Notes: generated from the letters alone by a model not told the origin. 64,000 nucleotides of DNA from an uncultured Rhodospirillaceae bacterium (GCA_903941105.1 CAJANL010000099.1:1-64000), one strand, 5' to 3'; positions 1-9,473 are shown, counted from the first letter of the stretch. Translations and numbers: made by a program.

Positions 1-54
1 ACGGTAAATCTCGCACCGCTCATCCAAGCTGAGCTGATCGTAGGTCGTTCCCAT
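1..54 (-). CDS. IS30-family transposase, N-terminal fragment (runs off the window)
   Basis: Reading down from an ATG at 54, the 18 visible codons give MGTTYDQLSLDERCEIYR. This matches the opening typical of IS30-family transposases (M-x-T-Y-x-Q-L-S-L-E-E-R-x-x-I), which precedes the helix-turn-helix that binds the element ends. The ORF track missed it because it is cut by the window edge. Only the start is visible, so it is unknown whether the gene is intact. Family assignment rests on the short N-terminal signature. Confidence 0.62.
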   Translation of the reverse strand, partial: MGTTYDQLSLDERCEIYR

Positions 55-100
55 CGCAACATCCCATCTTAAGGGTGTTGCACTTCAATCGTGAGTCTAG
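1..100 (-). mobile_element. Terminal fragment of an IS30-family insertion sequence
   Basis: The first 54 bases encode, on the minus strand, the N-terminus of an IS30-type transposase. The following roughly 46 bases would be the untranslated end and terminal inverted repeat. The outer boundary is placed near base 100 because similarity to the repeat copy at 6561-6738 begins abruptly there. The rest of the element lies left of the window. Boundary and family are inferred; no opposite end is visible to confirm the inverted repeat or target duplication. Confidence 0.6.
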
Positions 101-217
101 GGGGTCCATGTTGGGGCAAGGACAGGCATTTGCCCCCATATGCTGTGCTGCAGGACGCATGGATTCCCGCCTTCGCGGGAATGACGAAAGGAAAGTTGAG
201 TGTTTCCGCACCTTGCT
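100..217. repeat. Palindromic MITE-like repeat, copy 1, left part missing
   Basis: About 118 bases are nearly identical to 6629-6738, including the motif cccgccttcgcgggaatgac and the right end tttccgcacc. The left third present in copy 2 is absent, replaced by IS30-type sequence. The simplest reading is that the insertion sequence landed inside this repeat, leaving its left arm outside the window. Confidence 0.75.
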
Positions 218-317
218 AATAACGGAGCACGTGGAGAGGAGAAACCGCGTCTAAGCCGCAATGAAGGCGTTGGATCAGCAGCTGGTGCGACAGGTGGCCG
301 ACGTTGCCGCCCGACCC

Positions 318-518
318 TCAGTGCCCGATCTCCTTGCCGCCCCTGGTGAGGCGCTCGATTTCGGTGAGAACGAGATAGGCTTCATCCTGGCGGCGAAGGT
401 CGCCGGTGCGCCCCAGTTCCACCGCCTCCTGGGTGACGATCTCGGCGGCGCCGACACCGTGACGACGAATCAAATGACGGGCCCTGAATGCGATGTCCTG
501 CGGGCTGGATGTCAACAT
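318..518 (-). CDS. Small conserved-looking protein of unknown function (66 aa)
   Basis: A 66-residue ORF with Arg/His-rich start (ARHLIRRHG) followed by an Ala/Glu-rich helix and a segment like LRRQDEAYLVLTEIERL. The composition resembles short helical alphaproteobacterial proteins that begin ARxLIxxHG and continue with a second amphipathic helix, but no function is known to me. It lies 61 bases downstream of the hemerythrin gene on the same strand, so the two may be cotranscribed. Two overlapping ORFs in other frames look like shadows. A real gene is likely but not certain. Confidence 0.55.
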   Translation of the reverse strand: MLTSSPQDIAFRARHLIRRHGVGAAEIVTQEAVELGRTGDLRRQDEAYLVLTEIERLTRGGKEIGH

Positions 519-579
519 ATTGATGCCCTCCGCTCAGATTTCGCATTATTTAGCGCAACTGCGCTCAAATGCAAGAAAA

Positions 580-972
580 TCAGCGATTGGCCATCATGCG
601 AAACAGCGGCACGTCCACTTCCCGTTCGTGCTTGTCGATCATGGCGACGATGCGTTCCATTTCGGCCACGACCACACTGGCGTCCACCTGGCCAACCTGC
701 CGCGACAGGCTCTTCAATGCCTCCAATATCGCCAGATGATCCTCGCGCAGGATGGCGGCCGCCTCGCGGTCGTGCTTGAGCGCCAAGCGCTCCTCTGCGG
801 CGGTATGAAGTGCCAGCCGTTGATACAGGGTCTCCAAGGCCTCGCGGACGATGTGGGGGCTGACATCCACCCGCACCAGACCCAGCAGGCGGGTGGCGAT
901 CTCGAAGAATTTTTCGTGTTCCTGGTCCAACTCGACAGTGCCGGCCGTCCATTCGGGGTTGAGCTTCAGCAT
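580..972 (-). CDS. Bacteriohemerythrin-type diiron protein (130 aa)
   Basis: A single-domain hemerythrin of normal length (130 aa), a four-helix bundle that binds O2 at a non-haem diiron centre. Visible ligands are His19, His56 and Glu60 (HTAAE), His79 (REDH), and His115 with Asp120 (HEREVD). The spacing fits the canonical H..HxxxE..HxxxH..HxxxxD pattern except that the first His of HxxxH is Leu75. One of seven iron ligands is therefore missing, so the site may be altered. It diverges from the FIST signalling operon across a 200-base spacer. A cytosolic oxygen carrier or oxygen/redox sensor role is inferred. Confidence 0.85.
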   Translation of the reverse strand: MLKLNPEWTAGTVELDQEHEKFFEIATRLLGLVRVDVSPHIVREALETLYQRLALHTAAEERLALKHDREAAAILREDHLAILEALKSLSRQVGQVDASVVVAEMERIVAMIDKHEREVDVPLFRMMANR

Positions 973-1175
973 GAATCCTCGGGGGGAATGAGCATGAACC
1001 CAGGGAGCATAGACTCAAAAGGAGACTGAATTTCATGCTCACCTTGAACCGGCGGTCACCGGATGATGAACCGGATGTTAACCGAGCGGCGATGTATCAA
1101 AATGGCATGGATACGCAGGTGATATTCCTCACTCCTTGGTGCAAGATAGCTACTCGCTTCGGCAGGAGGATCACG

Positions 1176-2315
1176 ATGGACGTCAGGCAGATACAGGTGA
1201 AATCGTTGCAGGGGGCGAATCTGGCAAGCGTCCAGGAGATCGCGCCCGGGCTGGTTCTGGTGTTCGGCGCCGTCGGACTGCTCGACGAGCCCGGAGTGTT
1301 CGACCTGCTTTCCACCGCCTTCCCGGGGGCGACCCTGGCCGGATGCTCCACCGCCGGCGAGATCACCGCCAAGGGCGTTTCGGACGGCACCTGCGTCGTC
1401 ACCGCCATCCGCTTCGACACCGTCCGCCACCGGGTGGTCGACGCCGCCGTGCCGGCCATGGCCGCCTCGGAGGGGGCCGGCCGCGAGGTCGGACGCGCCC
1501 TCGCCGCCCCCGACCTTGCCGCCATCCTGCTGTTCGGCAAGGGCGTCGATGTCAACGGCAGCGCCCTGATCGAGGGACTCATGGCCGAAGTCGGCCGCGC
1601 GGTGCCCATTTCCGGCGGGCTGGCCGGCGACGGCGGATCCTTTACCCGCACCCTGACGGTGACGCCGTCGGGCATTCTGCCCGACCGGGTGGTGGCGGTG
1701 GGCCTCTACGGCGACGGCCTGAAGATCGGCCATGGCAGCTTCGGCGGCTGGTCCGCCTTCGGCCCGCCGCGCAAGGTGACCCGCTCGGAAGGCAACGTTC
1801 TCTACGAACTGGACGGCCTGCCTGCCCTCGATCTCTACCGTGAGTACCTCGGCGAATACGCCAAGGACCTGCCGGCCTCCGGCCTGCTGTTTCCCTTCGA
1901 GATGCTCGACGAGGGCCACGCTTCGGTGGGCCTGATCCGCACCATCCTCGGCGTCGACGACGCCAAGGGGGCACTGATCCTGGCCGGCGACATCGATCCA
2001 ACAGGCTATCTGCGGCTGATGCACGCCAGCACCGACAACCTGGTGGACGGCGCCGAAGCCGCCGCCCGACGTATCTGCGATGCCCTGGGCGGCGAAGTCG
2101 GCGACGGCCTTGGCGTGCTGGTGTCGTGCGTCGGTCGCAAGCTGGTGATGGGTGACGCCGTCGACGAGGAGGTCGAGGCGGTGGCCGGCGTGTTGGGACG
2201 CTCGCTCAAGTTGACCGGCTTCTATTCGTACGGCGAGATCGCCCCGTTTTCCTCCACCACCGACTGCAAGCTGCATAATCAGACCATGACGGTGACCTTC
2301 CTCGGCGAGCACTGA
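1176..2315 (+). CDS. FIST domain sensory protein (379 aa)
   Basis: FIST-N (about residues 25-220) followed by FIST-C (about 220-370). FIST is a ligand-binding module, thought to sense small molecules such as amino acids, usually encoded beside signal transduction genes. The ATG at 1176 was preferred over the longer ORF start at 1035 because an aggagga Shine-Dalgarno sits six bases upstream and the domain begins right after it. The stop is two bases before the next gene, a hybrid histidine kinase, so FIST probably supplies its input. No signal peptide or membrane segment is visible; it is probably cytoplasmic. Confidence 0.88.
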   Translation: MDVRQIQVKSLQGANLASVQEIAPGLVLVFGAVGLLDEPGVFDLLSTAFPGATLAGCSTAGEITAKGVSDGTCVVTAIRFDTVRHRVVDAAVPAMAASEGAGREVGRALAAPDLAAILLFGKGVDVNGSALIEGLMAEVGRAVPISGGLAGDGGSFTRTLTVTPSGILPDRVVAVGLYGDGLKIGHGSFGGWSAFGPPRKVTRSEGNVLYELDGLPALDLYREYLGEYAKDLPASGLLFPFEMLDEGHASVGLIRTILGVDDAKGALILAGDIDPTGYLRLMHASTDNLVDGAEAAARRICDALGGEVGDGLGVLVSCVGRKLVMGDAVDEEVEAVAGVLGRSLKLTGFYSYGEIAPFSSTTDCKLHNQTMTVTFLGEH

Positions 2316-2317
2316 CC

Positions 2318-5300
2318 ATGCATCGCCTACTGCTTCGCCAACTGCGCCGAGCCTGCGGCGTGGATGGCGAAGCCGAAGTCCTGGCCATCATCGAGGGGTT
2401 CGCCACGGCCGACGTCGCGGCGCTGCCACCGGGCGTCGCGGCGGTGATCGGCGGACTGCCCGACCTGCTGCGCCGCGTCGGCGATACCTATGACCAGCAC
2501 GAGCGCGACCTCACCTTGCGCAATCGCTCGCTGGAGCTGAGTTCCGGCGAACTGGGCCGCGCCAACGCCAAATTGCGCGAGGAGGCGGCATCGCAGTCGC
2601 GGGTGATCCAATCGCTACGCCATACCGCCAACGAAATCGCCCTGTCCATGGGGCATCCCCGGACCCGCGACGACGACGCCGGACTGGAGAGCCTGACCAA
2701 CCTGATGGCGACGCTGGTGAGCGAACGCGGCACCTTTCAGCGTGAACTGGAGTGGCAGAAATTCGCGTTGGACCAGCACGCCATCGTCAGTATCACCGAT
2801 CGCGACGGCATCATTCTCTACGCCAACCGCAAATTCTGTGAGATCAGCGAGTTCACCGCCGATGAGCTGATCGGCCGCAACCACCGCATCGTCAAGTCGG
2901 GGGAGCACGATCCCAGCCTGTTCACCGAGATGTGGCAGACCATCACCGCCGGCCGTGTCTGGCATGGCGAGATCTGCAACAGGAAAAAGAGCGGCGGTCT
3001 CTATTGGGTCTCGGCCACCATCGTGCCCGTCAACGATGAGCATGGCCGCCCGCTGCAATATGTCGGCATCCGCACCGACATCACCGAGCGCAAGGTGATG
3101 GAGGCGGCCATGCGCGAGAGTGAAAACCGCCTGCAGATCGCGTTGCAGGCCGGGCGCATCGGCCTGTGGATCTGGAACCTGCAGACCGATCTTGCCTTCT
3201 TCAGCGACCAGTGGATGACCATGCTGGGCTATGGGGCCAATGAATTCGAGCACACCGGCGCCACCTGGCTGCATCTGCTATGCCCCGAAGACAAGGACAT
3301 CACCCAGGCAGCGCTGGAGCGCCACCTTGACGGCAACGACCCGGCCTACGAGGCCGAATTCCGCCTGCGCCACAAGGACGGCTCGTGGCGCTGGATCCTG
3401 GCTTCGGGCCGGGTGATCGACAGCGCCCCCGACGGCAGGCCGCAGCGCATGGCCGGTATCCACAAGGACATCACCGACCGCAAACAGGTCGAGGAACTGC
3501 TGAAGGTGGCGGTGGACAAGGCGGAGGCCGCCAACCGGGCCAAGAGCGACTTCCTCGCCACCATGAGCCACGAGATCCGCACCCCCATGAATGGCATCAT
3601 CGGCATGACCGGCCTGTTGCTGGACACCGAGATGAGCCCCGAGCAGCAGCACTTCGCCAACACGGTGCGCAACTCGTCCGAGGCGCTGCTGTCCATCATC
3701 AACGATATCCTCGATTTCTCGAAGATGGAGGCCGGGCGGCTGGAGTTCGAGGAAGGCCCGTTCGAGATCCGCCCGCTGGTGGAGGGCGTCATCGACATCC
3801 TGGTGCCGCGCCTGCGGGACAAGGACATCGACCTCTCCTACCTGGTGCCGCCCGAAGCGCGCGGCGTGTTCCGCGGCGATTCGGGACGGCTGCGCCAGGT
3901 ACTGCTGAACCTTGCCGGCAATGCCGTCAAGTTCACCGACAAGGGGACGGTGACCCTGGTGGTCTCGGTGCGCCGGCTGGAAGATGACCGGGCACGGCTC
4001 AGGGTCAAGGTGGTCGACACCGGCGTTGGTGTCCCCGAGGCCGCGCGCTCGCGGCTGTTCAACATGTTCAGCCAGGCCGATTCGTCGACGGCGCGCCGCT
4101 TTGGCGGCACCGGCCTCGGCCTGGCCATCAGCAAGCGCATCGTCGACATCATGGGGGGCGAGATCGGTTTCGACAGCGTCGAGGGCGTGGGCAGCACCTT
4201 CTGGTTCGAGGTGCCGCTGGGTGTCACCACCGACACCCCCAGTGACGAGATCACGGACTCCCCGCTGCGGGAGACCCGAATCCTGGTGGTGGACGACAAC
4301 GCCACCAACCGGGAAGTCTTCCAGCATCAGCTGGAGCAGTGGGGCGCCACGGTGGACATCGCCGAGGGTGCCGCCGTCGGCCTGATCGCAGTGCGGGCGG
4401 CCATCACCGCCGGACGGCCCTACAACCTCGCTTTGCTTGATCACCAGATGCCGGGGATGAGCGGCCTCGACCTCGCCGCCGTGCTGCGAGCCGACCCGGC
4501 CTGCGCCGTGACCCGGCTGATCATGGCCAGCTCAGCCAACCCGGCCGATATCAAGGCCAAGGCGGCCGCCGTAGTGGATCAGTTGCTGACCAAGCCGGTG
4601 CGCCAGAGCAGCCTGCTCGACAGCCTGATGCTGGTGCTTGGCCGCACCACCGCAGGCCCCGCCAGCACCCACGTCCCCTTCGACTTCTGCTCGCTGACCG
4701 CCGGTCCCAGCCTGCGCATCCTGGTCGCCGAGGACAACGCCATCAACCAGCAGGTGGCGGTGGGGCTGCTGGCCAAGCTGGGCCATCGCGCCGACGTGGC
4801 CGACGACGGCAGCGAGGCGGTCACCCTGGTGGAACAGGGCGACTACGATCTGGTGTTGATGGATATGCAGATGCCGCGCATGGACGGGCTGACCGCAACG
4901 CGGACGATCCGCGCCCTGTCCACGCCCAAGTGCAAGGTCACCATCATCGCCATGACCGCCAACGCCATGAGCGGCGACCGCGAAACCTGCCTCGCTGCCG
5001 GCATGGACGACTACATCGCCAAGCCGGTGGACCGCCACCGCCTGGGGGCCCTGCTGGAACGTTGGCAGGGGAAATTGACCGCCGGACGACACGATCGCCA
5101 ACCGGCGGCGCCGGTCGCCGCGCCCGAGCCGCCGCCGCCCCACCGTATGTTCGATCTTATCGACGAGGAGACGCAGGCCGACCTGCGCGATGCCTTGGGC
5201 GACGAGTCCTTCGACGATCTGGTGGCCGGCTTCCTCAAGGGTATTCCGTCTCGGCGGCAGGATATCCGGGCCGCCATCGAACGCGGCGACGGCAAGGCCG

Positions 5301-5479
5301 CCGCCGCGGTGGCCCATTCCCTGAAGGGGGCGGCACTCAATCTCGGCTTCACCCGCCTGGCCAACGCGGCCTCGCGGCTGGAGGAGGCCGGCAAGTCCGG
5401 CGAGGGCGACCTGCCCCCGCTGGGCGACGCGCTGGCCGAAGCCGCGGAAGCCACCATCACCCACCTCGCCCATACCTAG
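2318..5479 (+). CDS. Hybrid sensor histidine kinase: PAS-PAS-HisKA-HATPase-REC-REC-HPt (1053 aa)
   Basis: A soluble multidomain phosphorelay kinase. Residues 1-140 hold a helical region with a coiled-coil (near [19 protein letters not shown]). PAS1 is about 149-258 and PAS2 about 267-388. HisKA carries phospho-acceptor His418 in [10 protein letters not shown]. The ATPase N-box is near 525, with G-boxes DTGVGVP and GGTGLGLAI at about 567 and 596. REC1 starts near 655 (Asp708 in LLDHQMPG), REC2 near 801 (Asp849 in LMDMQMP), and a C-terminal HPt has His1000 in HSLKGA. All relay residues are present. There are no membrane segments, so input presumably comes from the FIST protein upstream; the HD-GYP regulator ten bases downstream is the likely output. 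Confidence 0.95.
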   Translation: MHRLLLRQLRRACGVDGEAEVLAIIEGFATADVAALPPGVAAVIGGLPDLLRRVGDTYDQHERDLTLRNRSLELSSGELGRANAKLREEAASQSRVIQSLRHTANEIALSMGHPRTRDDDAGLESLTNLMATLVSERGTFQRELEWQKFALDQHAIVSITDRDGIILYANRKFCEISEFTADELIGRNHRIVKSGEHDPSLFTEMWQTITAGRVWHGEICNRKKSGGLYWVSATIVPVNDEHGRPLQYVGIRTDITERKVMEAAMRESENRLQIALQAGRIGLWIWNLQTDLAFFSDQWMTMLGYGANEFEHTGATWLHLLCPEDKDITQAALERHLDGNDPAYEAEFRLRHKDGSWRWILASGRVIDSAPDGRPQRMAGIHKDITDRKQVEELLKVAVDKAEAANRAKSDFLATMSHEIRTPMNGIIGMTGLLLDTEMSPEQQHFANTVRNSSEALLSIINDILDFSKMEAGRLEFEEGPFEIRPLVEGVIDILVPRLRDKDIDLSYLVPPEARGVFRGDSGRLRQVLLNLAGNAVKFTDKGTVTLVVSVRRLEDDRARLRVKVVDTGVGVPEAARSRLFNMFSQADSSTARRFGGTGLGLAISKRIVDIMGGEIGFDSVEGVGSTFWFEVPLGVTTDTPSDEITDSPLRETRILVVDDNATNREVFQHQLEQWGATVDIAEGAAVGLIAVRAAITAGRPYNLALLDHQMPGMSGLDLAAVLRADPACAVTRLIMASSANPADIKAKAAAVVDQLLTKPVRQSSLLDSLMLVLGRTTAGPASTHVPFDFCSLTAGPSLRILVAEDNAINQQVAVGLLAKLGHRADVADDGSEAVTLVEQGDYDLVLMDMQMPRMDGLTATRTIRALSTPKCKVTIIAMTANAMSGDRETCLAAGMDDYIAKPVDRHRLGALLERWQGKLTAGRHDRQPAAPVAAPEPPPPHRMFDLIDEETQADLRDALGDESFDDLVAGFLKGIPSRRQDIRAAIERGDGKAAAAVAHSLKGAALNLGFTRLANAASRLEEAGKSGEGDLPPLGDALAEAAEATITHLAHT

Positions 5480-5489
5480 GAGCGTTGCC

Positions 5490-6563
5490 ATGTTGGTCCA
5501 TATCGTCGACGACAACGAGACCAACCTGATGCTGTTCGAGCAGATCGTCCGCAAGATCGGCGGCGAGCTGGAGATCGTCTGCTTCGCCGACCCGATCAAG
5601 GCTTTGGCCGCCTGCACCGCCGGGCTGCCCGACCTGGTGCTGGTGGACTACATGATGCCCGAGGTGGACGGCCATGAATACGTGCGTCGGGTGCGGGCCA
5701 TGCCGGGCTCGCGCGACGTTCCCATCGTCATGGTCACCGCCGCCAGCGAGCGCTCGGTCCGCCAAAAGGCCCTCGAACTGGGGGCGACGGATTTCCTGAC
5801 CAAGCCGGTGGACCCCAGCGAAGTCAAGGTCCGCCTGAGCAACCTGCTGGCCCTCCGGCGCGGCCATCTCCGGCTCAAGGACCAGAACCGCTGGCTGGCC
5901 GACGAAGTGCGCCAGGCCACCCGCATGGTGTTCGAACGCGAGCACGAGTTGATCGTGCGCCTGTCCAAGGCGGCGGAGTTCCGCGACCCCGAGACCGGCG
6001 GCCACATCCAGCGCATGGCCCATTTCTCGCGGCTGATCGCCGAGCGCCTCAACCTGCCGGACGACATCTGCGAGTTGCTGCTGAAGGCGGCGCCCATGCA
6101 CGACGTTGGCAAACTGGGCATCCCCGACAGCATCCTGCTGAAGCCGGGACGGCTCGACGTCGAACAGTTCGAGATCATGAAGCGCCACCCGGCCATCGGA
6201 CACGCCATCCTCAACGACAGCCCGTCGCACCTGATCCAGGCGGGCGCCGAAATCGCCCTGGCGCATCACGAGAAATGGGACGGCACCGGCTATCCCAACG
6301 GCCTGGCCGGCGAGGCCATTCCGCTGCACGGCCGCATCGTGGCGGTGGCCGATGTGTTCGACGCCCTCACCAGCGAGCGGCCCTACAAGCAGGCCTGGAG
6401 CATGGAGCGCGCCTGCACCTTCCTGACGGAGGCGCGCGGCAGCCATTTCGAGCCGGCTTGCGTCGACGCCTTTCTTCTCGCCTGGGACGAGGCCGTCGCC
6501 ATCCGCGCCAACTTCGTCGATCCGCCCATGCCCATGGAATCCATGGACCAGCTACTGGCTTAG
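5490..6563 (+). CDS. Response regulator with HD-GYP c-di-GMP phosphodiesterase domain (357 aa)
   Basis: An RpfG-type two-domain protein. The receiver (1-120) has phospho-acceptor Asp53 in LVDYMMPE and the conserved Lys in TKPVDP. The HD-GYP domain (about 165-345) has the metal pair His204-Asp205 in HDVGKLGIPD and the signature HHEKWDGTGYP near 260, and so should hydrolyse c-di-GMP when phosphorylated. Its position after the FIST and hybrid kinase genes suggests one pathway. The stop codon TAG at 6561-6563 lies inside the terminal inverted repeat of a MITE-like element, so the original C-terminus may have been altered. Confidence 0.93.
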   Translation: MLVHIVDDNETNLMLFEQIVRKIGGELEIVCFADPIKALAACTAGLPDLVLVDYMMPEVDGHEYVRRVRAMPGSRDVPIVMVTAASERSVRQKALELGATDFLTKPVDPSEVKVRLSNLLALRRGHLRLKDQNRWLADEVRQATRMVFEREHELIVRLSKAAEFRDPETGGHIQRMAHFSRLIAERLNLPDDICELLLKAAPMHDVGKLGIPDSILLKPGRLDVEQFEIMKRHPAIGHAILNDSPSHLIQAGAEIALAHHEKWDGTGYPNGLAGEAIPLHGRIVAVADVFDALTSERPYKQAWSMERACTFLTEARGSHFEPACVDAFLLAWDEAVAIRANFVDPPMPMESMDQLLA

Positions 6564-6738
6564 CAGGGTGCGGAAAACCTCTTCCCGCCGCCCTTCATCT
6601 CGTCACCCCCGCGAAGGCGGGGGGTCCGTGTTGGGGCAAGGACTGGCATTTGCCCCCATATGCTGTGCTGCCGGACGCATGGATTCCCGCCTTCGCGGGA
6701 ATGACGGAAGGAAAGTTGAGTTTTTCCGCACCCTGTTA
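6561..6738. repeat. MITE-like palindromic element with terminal inverted repeats, intact copy
   Basis: A 178-bp element. Its ends tagcagggtgcggaaaacct and the reverse complement of the right end match at 18 of 20 positions, and TA flanks both ends. An inner inverted pair, cacccccgcgaaggcggggg and cccgccttcgcgggaatgac, makes a second long stem. It has no coding capacity. TA-flanked short inverted repeats suggest a non-autonomous Tc1/IS630-type element, by inference. It begins at the stop codon of the HD-GYP gene, and a truncated second copy sits at 100-217. Confidence 0.8.
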
Positions 6739-6810
6739 GAGCTCTGCGCCTGTGGGATCGGGCTGATTTATTCAGTGCCCTTGCCGGGTCCTTGCCGGGC
6801 GACCGGATGC

Positions 6811-7956
6811 TTACGTCCGGCTGGCGCCGGCCACCGCCGCCCGCACCTGGTCGACCACCCGGTCCACCCGGTCCATTCCCATGCCAGGCCAGAACGGCAG
6901 CGACAGCACGCTGTCGCCCCACTGCTCGGCCAGGGGGAAATCTCCAGGCCGGTAGCCGAAGCGCTCGCGGAAATACGCCGTGAGGTGGATGGGAAGGTAG
7001 TTCACCACCACCCCGCACCCGGCCTGCTGCAGGCGGGCGAGCAGGGTATCGCGGTCGAGTTCGAGGCTGCGGATGACGAACAGATGCCAGGCCGACTGCG
7101 ACCGCGGGCGCTGCGCCGGCACCATGATCCCCGGCACCGAGGCCAGCCCGCGGCAATAGCGCTCGGCCAGGGCCTGCCGGTCGGCCACCTTGCGCTCCAG
7201 CCGGAGAAACTGCGGCAGCAGGAATGCCGCCTGGATGTTGCTCATGTTGTACTTCCAGCCGAACACATCCATGTCCCAGTGCCGATAGCCCTCCTTGGCG
7301 CGGTCGGCGGCGGTCTTGGTCACGCCGTGGGTGGCGAGGCGCCTGATCAGGCCGGCGCGTTCGGCATCGTCGGTCACCAGGGCGCCGCCCTCGCCGCAGT
7401 TCAGGTTCTTGGTGGCGTAGAAGCTGAAGCAGGCGGCCTCCGACAGCATGCCGGGCCGCACCCCGTCGCGCTCGCCCTCGACGCAATGGGCGGCATCCTC
7501 GACGATGGCCAAGCCATGCCTGTCCGCCAAAGCCCGCAGGGGGCGCATGTCGACCATCTGGCCGTAGAGGTGAACCGGCAGGATGGCCCGGGTGCGCGGC
7601 GTGATCGCCGCCTCGACCAGGGTGACGTCCATGTTGCCGGTATCGGCTTCGATGTCGACGAACACCGGCACCGCGCCCGCCTGAAGGATCGCGGTGGCGG
7701 TGGCGACGAAGCTCATGGGGGTGGTGATGACCTCGTCCCCCGGACCGACGCCGAGGGCGGTCAGGGCAAGGTGGATTGCGCCGGTGGCGCTCGACAGGCC
7801 GATGGCATGGCGCCGGCCGAGATAGGCCGCGAAGCGCTGCTGGAACTCGTTGACCGTGTCGCCGGTGGTGAGGATCGGCGTCGCCAGGACGGCCCGGACC
7901 GCATCGAGTTCGGCCTCACCCAGGTCGTGGAGGTAGAAGGGGATCGCGTCCGTCAA
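6811..7956 (-). CDS. DegT/DnrJ/EryC1/StrS sugar aminotransferase (381 aa)
   Basis: A PLP-dependent aminotransferase of nucleotide-sugar biosynthesis, fold-type I. Lys183 in ATKNLNCGEGG is the expected internal-aldimine lysine, and Asp154 in VEDAAH should contact the PLP ring nitrogen. With the lysine present it is a true aminotransferase rather than an RfbH-type 3-dehydrase, which has His there. The TTG at 7956 was chosen: it overlaps the stop of the upstream radical SAM gene as TTGA, has an agggag Shine-Dalgarno, and starts the domain (TDAIPFYLHDL). The ORF-track ATG at 8019 would overlap that gene by 67 bases. The sugar substrate is unknown. Confidence 0.9.
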   Translation of the reverse strand: MTDAIPFYLHDLGEAELDAVRAVLATPILTTGDTVNEFQQRFAAYLGRRHAIGLSSATGAIHLALTALGVGPGDEVITTPMSFVATATAILQAGAVPVFVDIEADTGNMDVTLVEAAITPRTRAILPVHLYGQMVDMRPLRALADRHGLAIVEDAAHCVEGERDGVRPGMLSEAACFSFYATKNLNCGEGGALVTDDAERAGLIRRLATHGVTKTAADRAKEGYRHWDMDVFGWKYNMSNIQAAFLLPQFLRLERKVADRQALAERYCRGLASVPGIMVPAQRPRSQSAWHLFVIRSLELDRDTLLARLQQAGCGVVVNYLPIHLTAYFRERFGYRPGDFPLAEQWGDSVLSLPFWPGMGMDRVDRVVDQVRAAVAGASRT

Positions 7957-9473
7957 AAATGGTCTCCCTGATGGGGCGCCACCGCCCGTCGTTGCTTTCG
8001 TCCGCTCAAGCGCCGCCACACGGCCGCGGCAAGCCGGGGATACTGCCGGACATCCCCCAGCATCCGCGCCAGCCGGTGACGGCGAATACGCGACATCAGG
8101 CGGGAGTGGGCGTCCCTGAGGTATTCGGGGTCGAACTGGTCGGTGCGGATGAGCCCCTGGCCGTTCAGCTGGGTGGCCACGGCCAGGCGCTCGGGGGTGA
8201 TGTCGGCGACCAGCAGCTTCTGCTCGACCACCACATCATACAGCTCGGTGCCATAGAGTGGCGTGGCGACCATCATCTGGGGCATCACATCGTATTTCGA
8301 ATACAGCATGAAGGCGAAATCCAGCGTCCGCTGGATCTGCTCGCGGGTTTCCCCGGGGAAGCCGATGATGAAGAAGCAGGACAAGGGCAATTCGTGTTCG
8401 AAGCACAGTTTCGCCGCATGGACGAGATGCTCAAGCTTGATCTTCTTCTTGACCAGCGTGTCGAGGACGGTCTGATCGCCGGATTCGGCTGCGATGATTA
8501 GCCCGACACAGCCCGATGCCTTCATGGCATCAAGCAATTCATCGTTGAGGGTGTCGGCCCGGATACCGTTGGGGGTGTCCCAGGTCAGCTTCAACCCGCG
8601 CTCGGTCAACCCCGCAACGATCGTCAGGCAGCGGCTGCGCTTGAAGGTGAAATTGTCATCCTCGAACGAGATGTGCCGCACGTCGTAGGTCGTCAGCACA
8701 TGCTCGATGTGGTTCAGGGTGTATTCCGGCGAATGGGCCCGCCAGTTGGAGCCCATGTGCAGGTTGATCGAGCAGAAGGTGCACGTATAGGGGCAGCCAC
8801 GGCTGGTGATCATGGAAATGGACCGCGCCCGCCGCACCCGGGTGGCGATCCCTTCGTCGATGCGCCGGAAATACAGGCCCATGTCGACCAAGTGATAGGC
8901 CGGCAGCGGCAGTTCGTCGAGATCCTTGATCGGAACCACCGGGTTGGCCACCACGCGGCCCTGGGGGTCGCGCCAGATCAGATTGGGCACCGCCCGCAGG
9001 TCGCCGCCATCCGCCAGGGCGCGGATGAGGTCGGGCAGCGCGTGCTCCCCCTCACCGGCGATGACGTAGTCGGCGAGTCCGCTCGCCGCCATGAAGTCCT
9101 TGCCGGTGACGGTGAAATGGGGGCCGCCGGCGACGATCACCGCCGCGGGCGCCGCGTCGCGGACCAGGGTCATGGCATGCAGGGCGTTGGCGGCCTGTGC
9201 CGTGAATGGCGCACCGACGCCGACGATATCGGGGGCCTCCTCACGCAGTCTGCGGCGGAACACGTCATCGTCGACGCCATGATGGATGATGCCGGCGGCC
9301 TCGCTGATCCGGGTCTCCTCGCACAGGAGGCAGTCGAAGATGCGGACCGCCATGCCGGCTCGCTCAAGCACGGCGGCGACGTACATCAGCCCGAGCGGCA
9401 GACCCAGCCGAACGCCCTTGGCGCCCCAGCCGTAGGTCCGCGACGGATTGATCAGCAGAACCCGCGCGGTCAT
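7953..9473 (-). CDS. B12-binding-domain radical SAM protein (506 aa)
   Basis: An N-terminal cobalamin-binding-like Rossmann domain (about 1-160, with GGPHFTVTG and AGEGEHALPD) precedes a radical SAM core with the 4Fe-4S motif CPYTCTFC (Cys227, 231, 234). A C-terminal helical extension rich in Arg ends the protein. Relatives include methyltransferases and enzymes acting on polyketide, lipid or sugar substrates. The ATG at 9473 gives an ATGA overlap with the upstream acyltransferase stop, so it is preferred to the ORF start at 9485. It is coupled to the aminotransferase downstream, which suggests a shared sugar pathway; substrate unknown. Confidence 0.87.
   Translation of the reverse strand: MTARVLLINPSRTYGWGAKGVRLGLPLGLMYVAAVLERAGMAVRIFDCLLCEETRISEAAGIIHHGVDDDVFRRRLREEAPDIVGVGAPFTAQAANALHAMTLVRDAAPAAVIVAGGPHFTVTGKDFMAASGLADYVIAGEGEHALPDLIRALADGGDLRAVPNLIWRDPQGRVVANPVVPIKDLDELPLPAYHLVDMGLYFRRIDEGIATRVRRARSISMITSRGCPYTCTFCSINLHMGSNWRAHSPEYTLNHIEHVLTTYDVRHISFEDDNFTFKRSRCLTIVAGLTERGLKLTWDTPNGIRADTLNDELLDAMKASGCVGLIIAAESGDQTVLDTLVKKKIKLEHLVHAAKLCFEHELPLSCFFIIGFPGETREQIQRTLDFAFMLYSKYDVMPQMMVATPLYGTELYDVVVEQKLLVADITPERLAVATQLNGQGLIRTDQFDPEYLRDAHSRLMSRIRRHRLARMLGDVRQYPRLAAAVWRRLSGRKQRRAVAPHQGDHF

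Noticed and set aside
6568-7971. Long plus-strand ORF across the aminotransferase gene
   Set aside because: It is the antisense shadow of a clear PLP aminotransferase and shows no domain; high GC makes such open frames common here.
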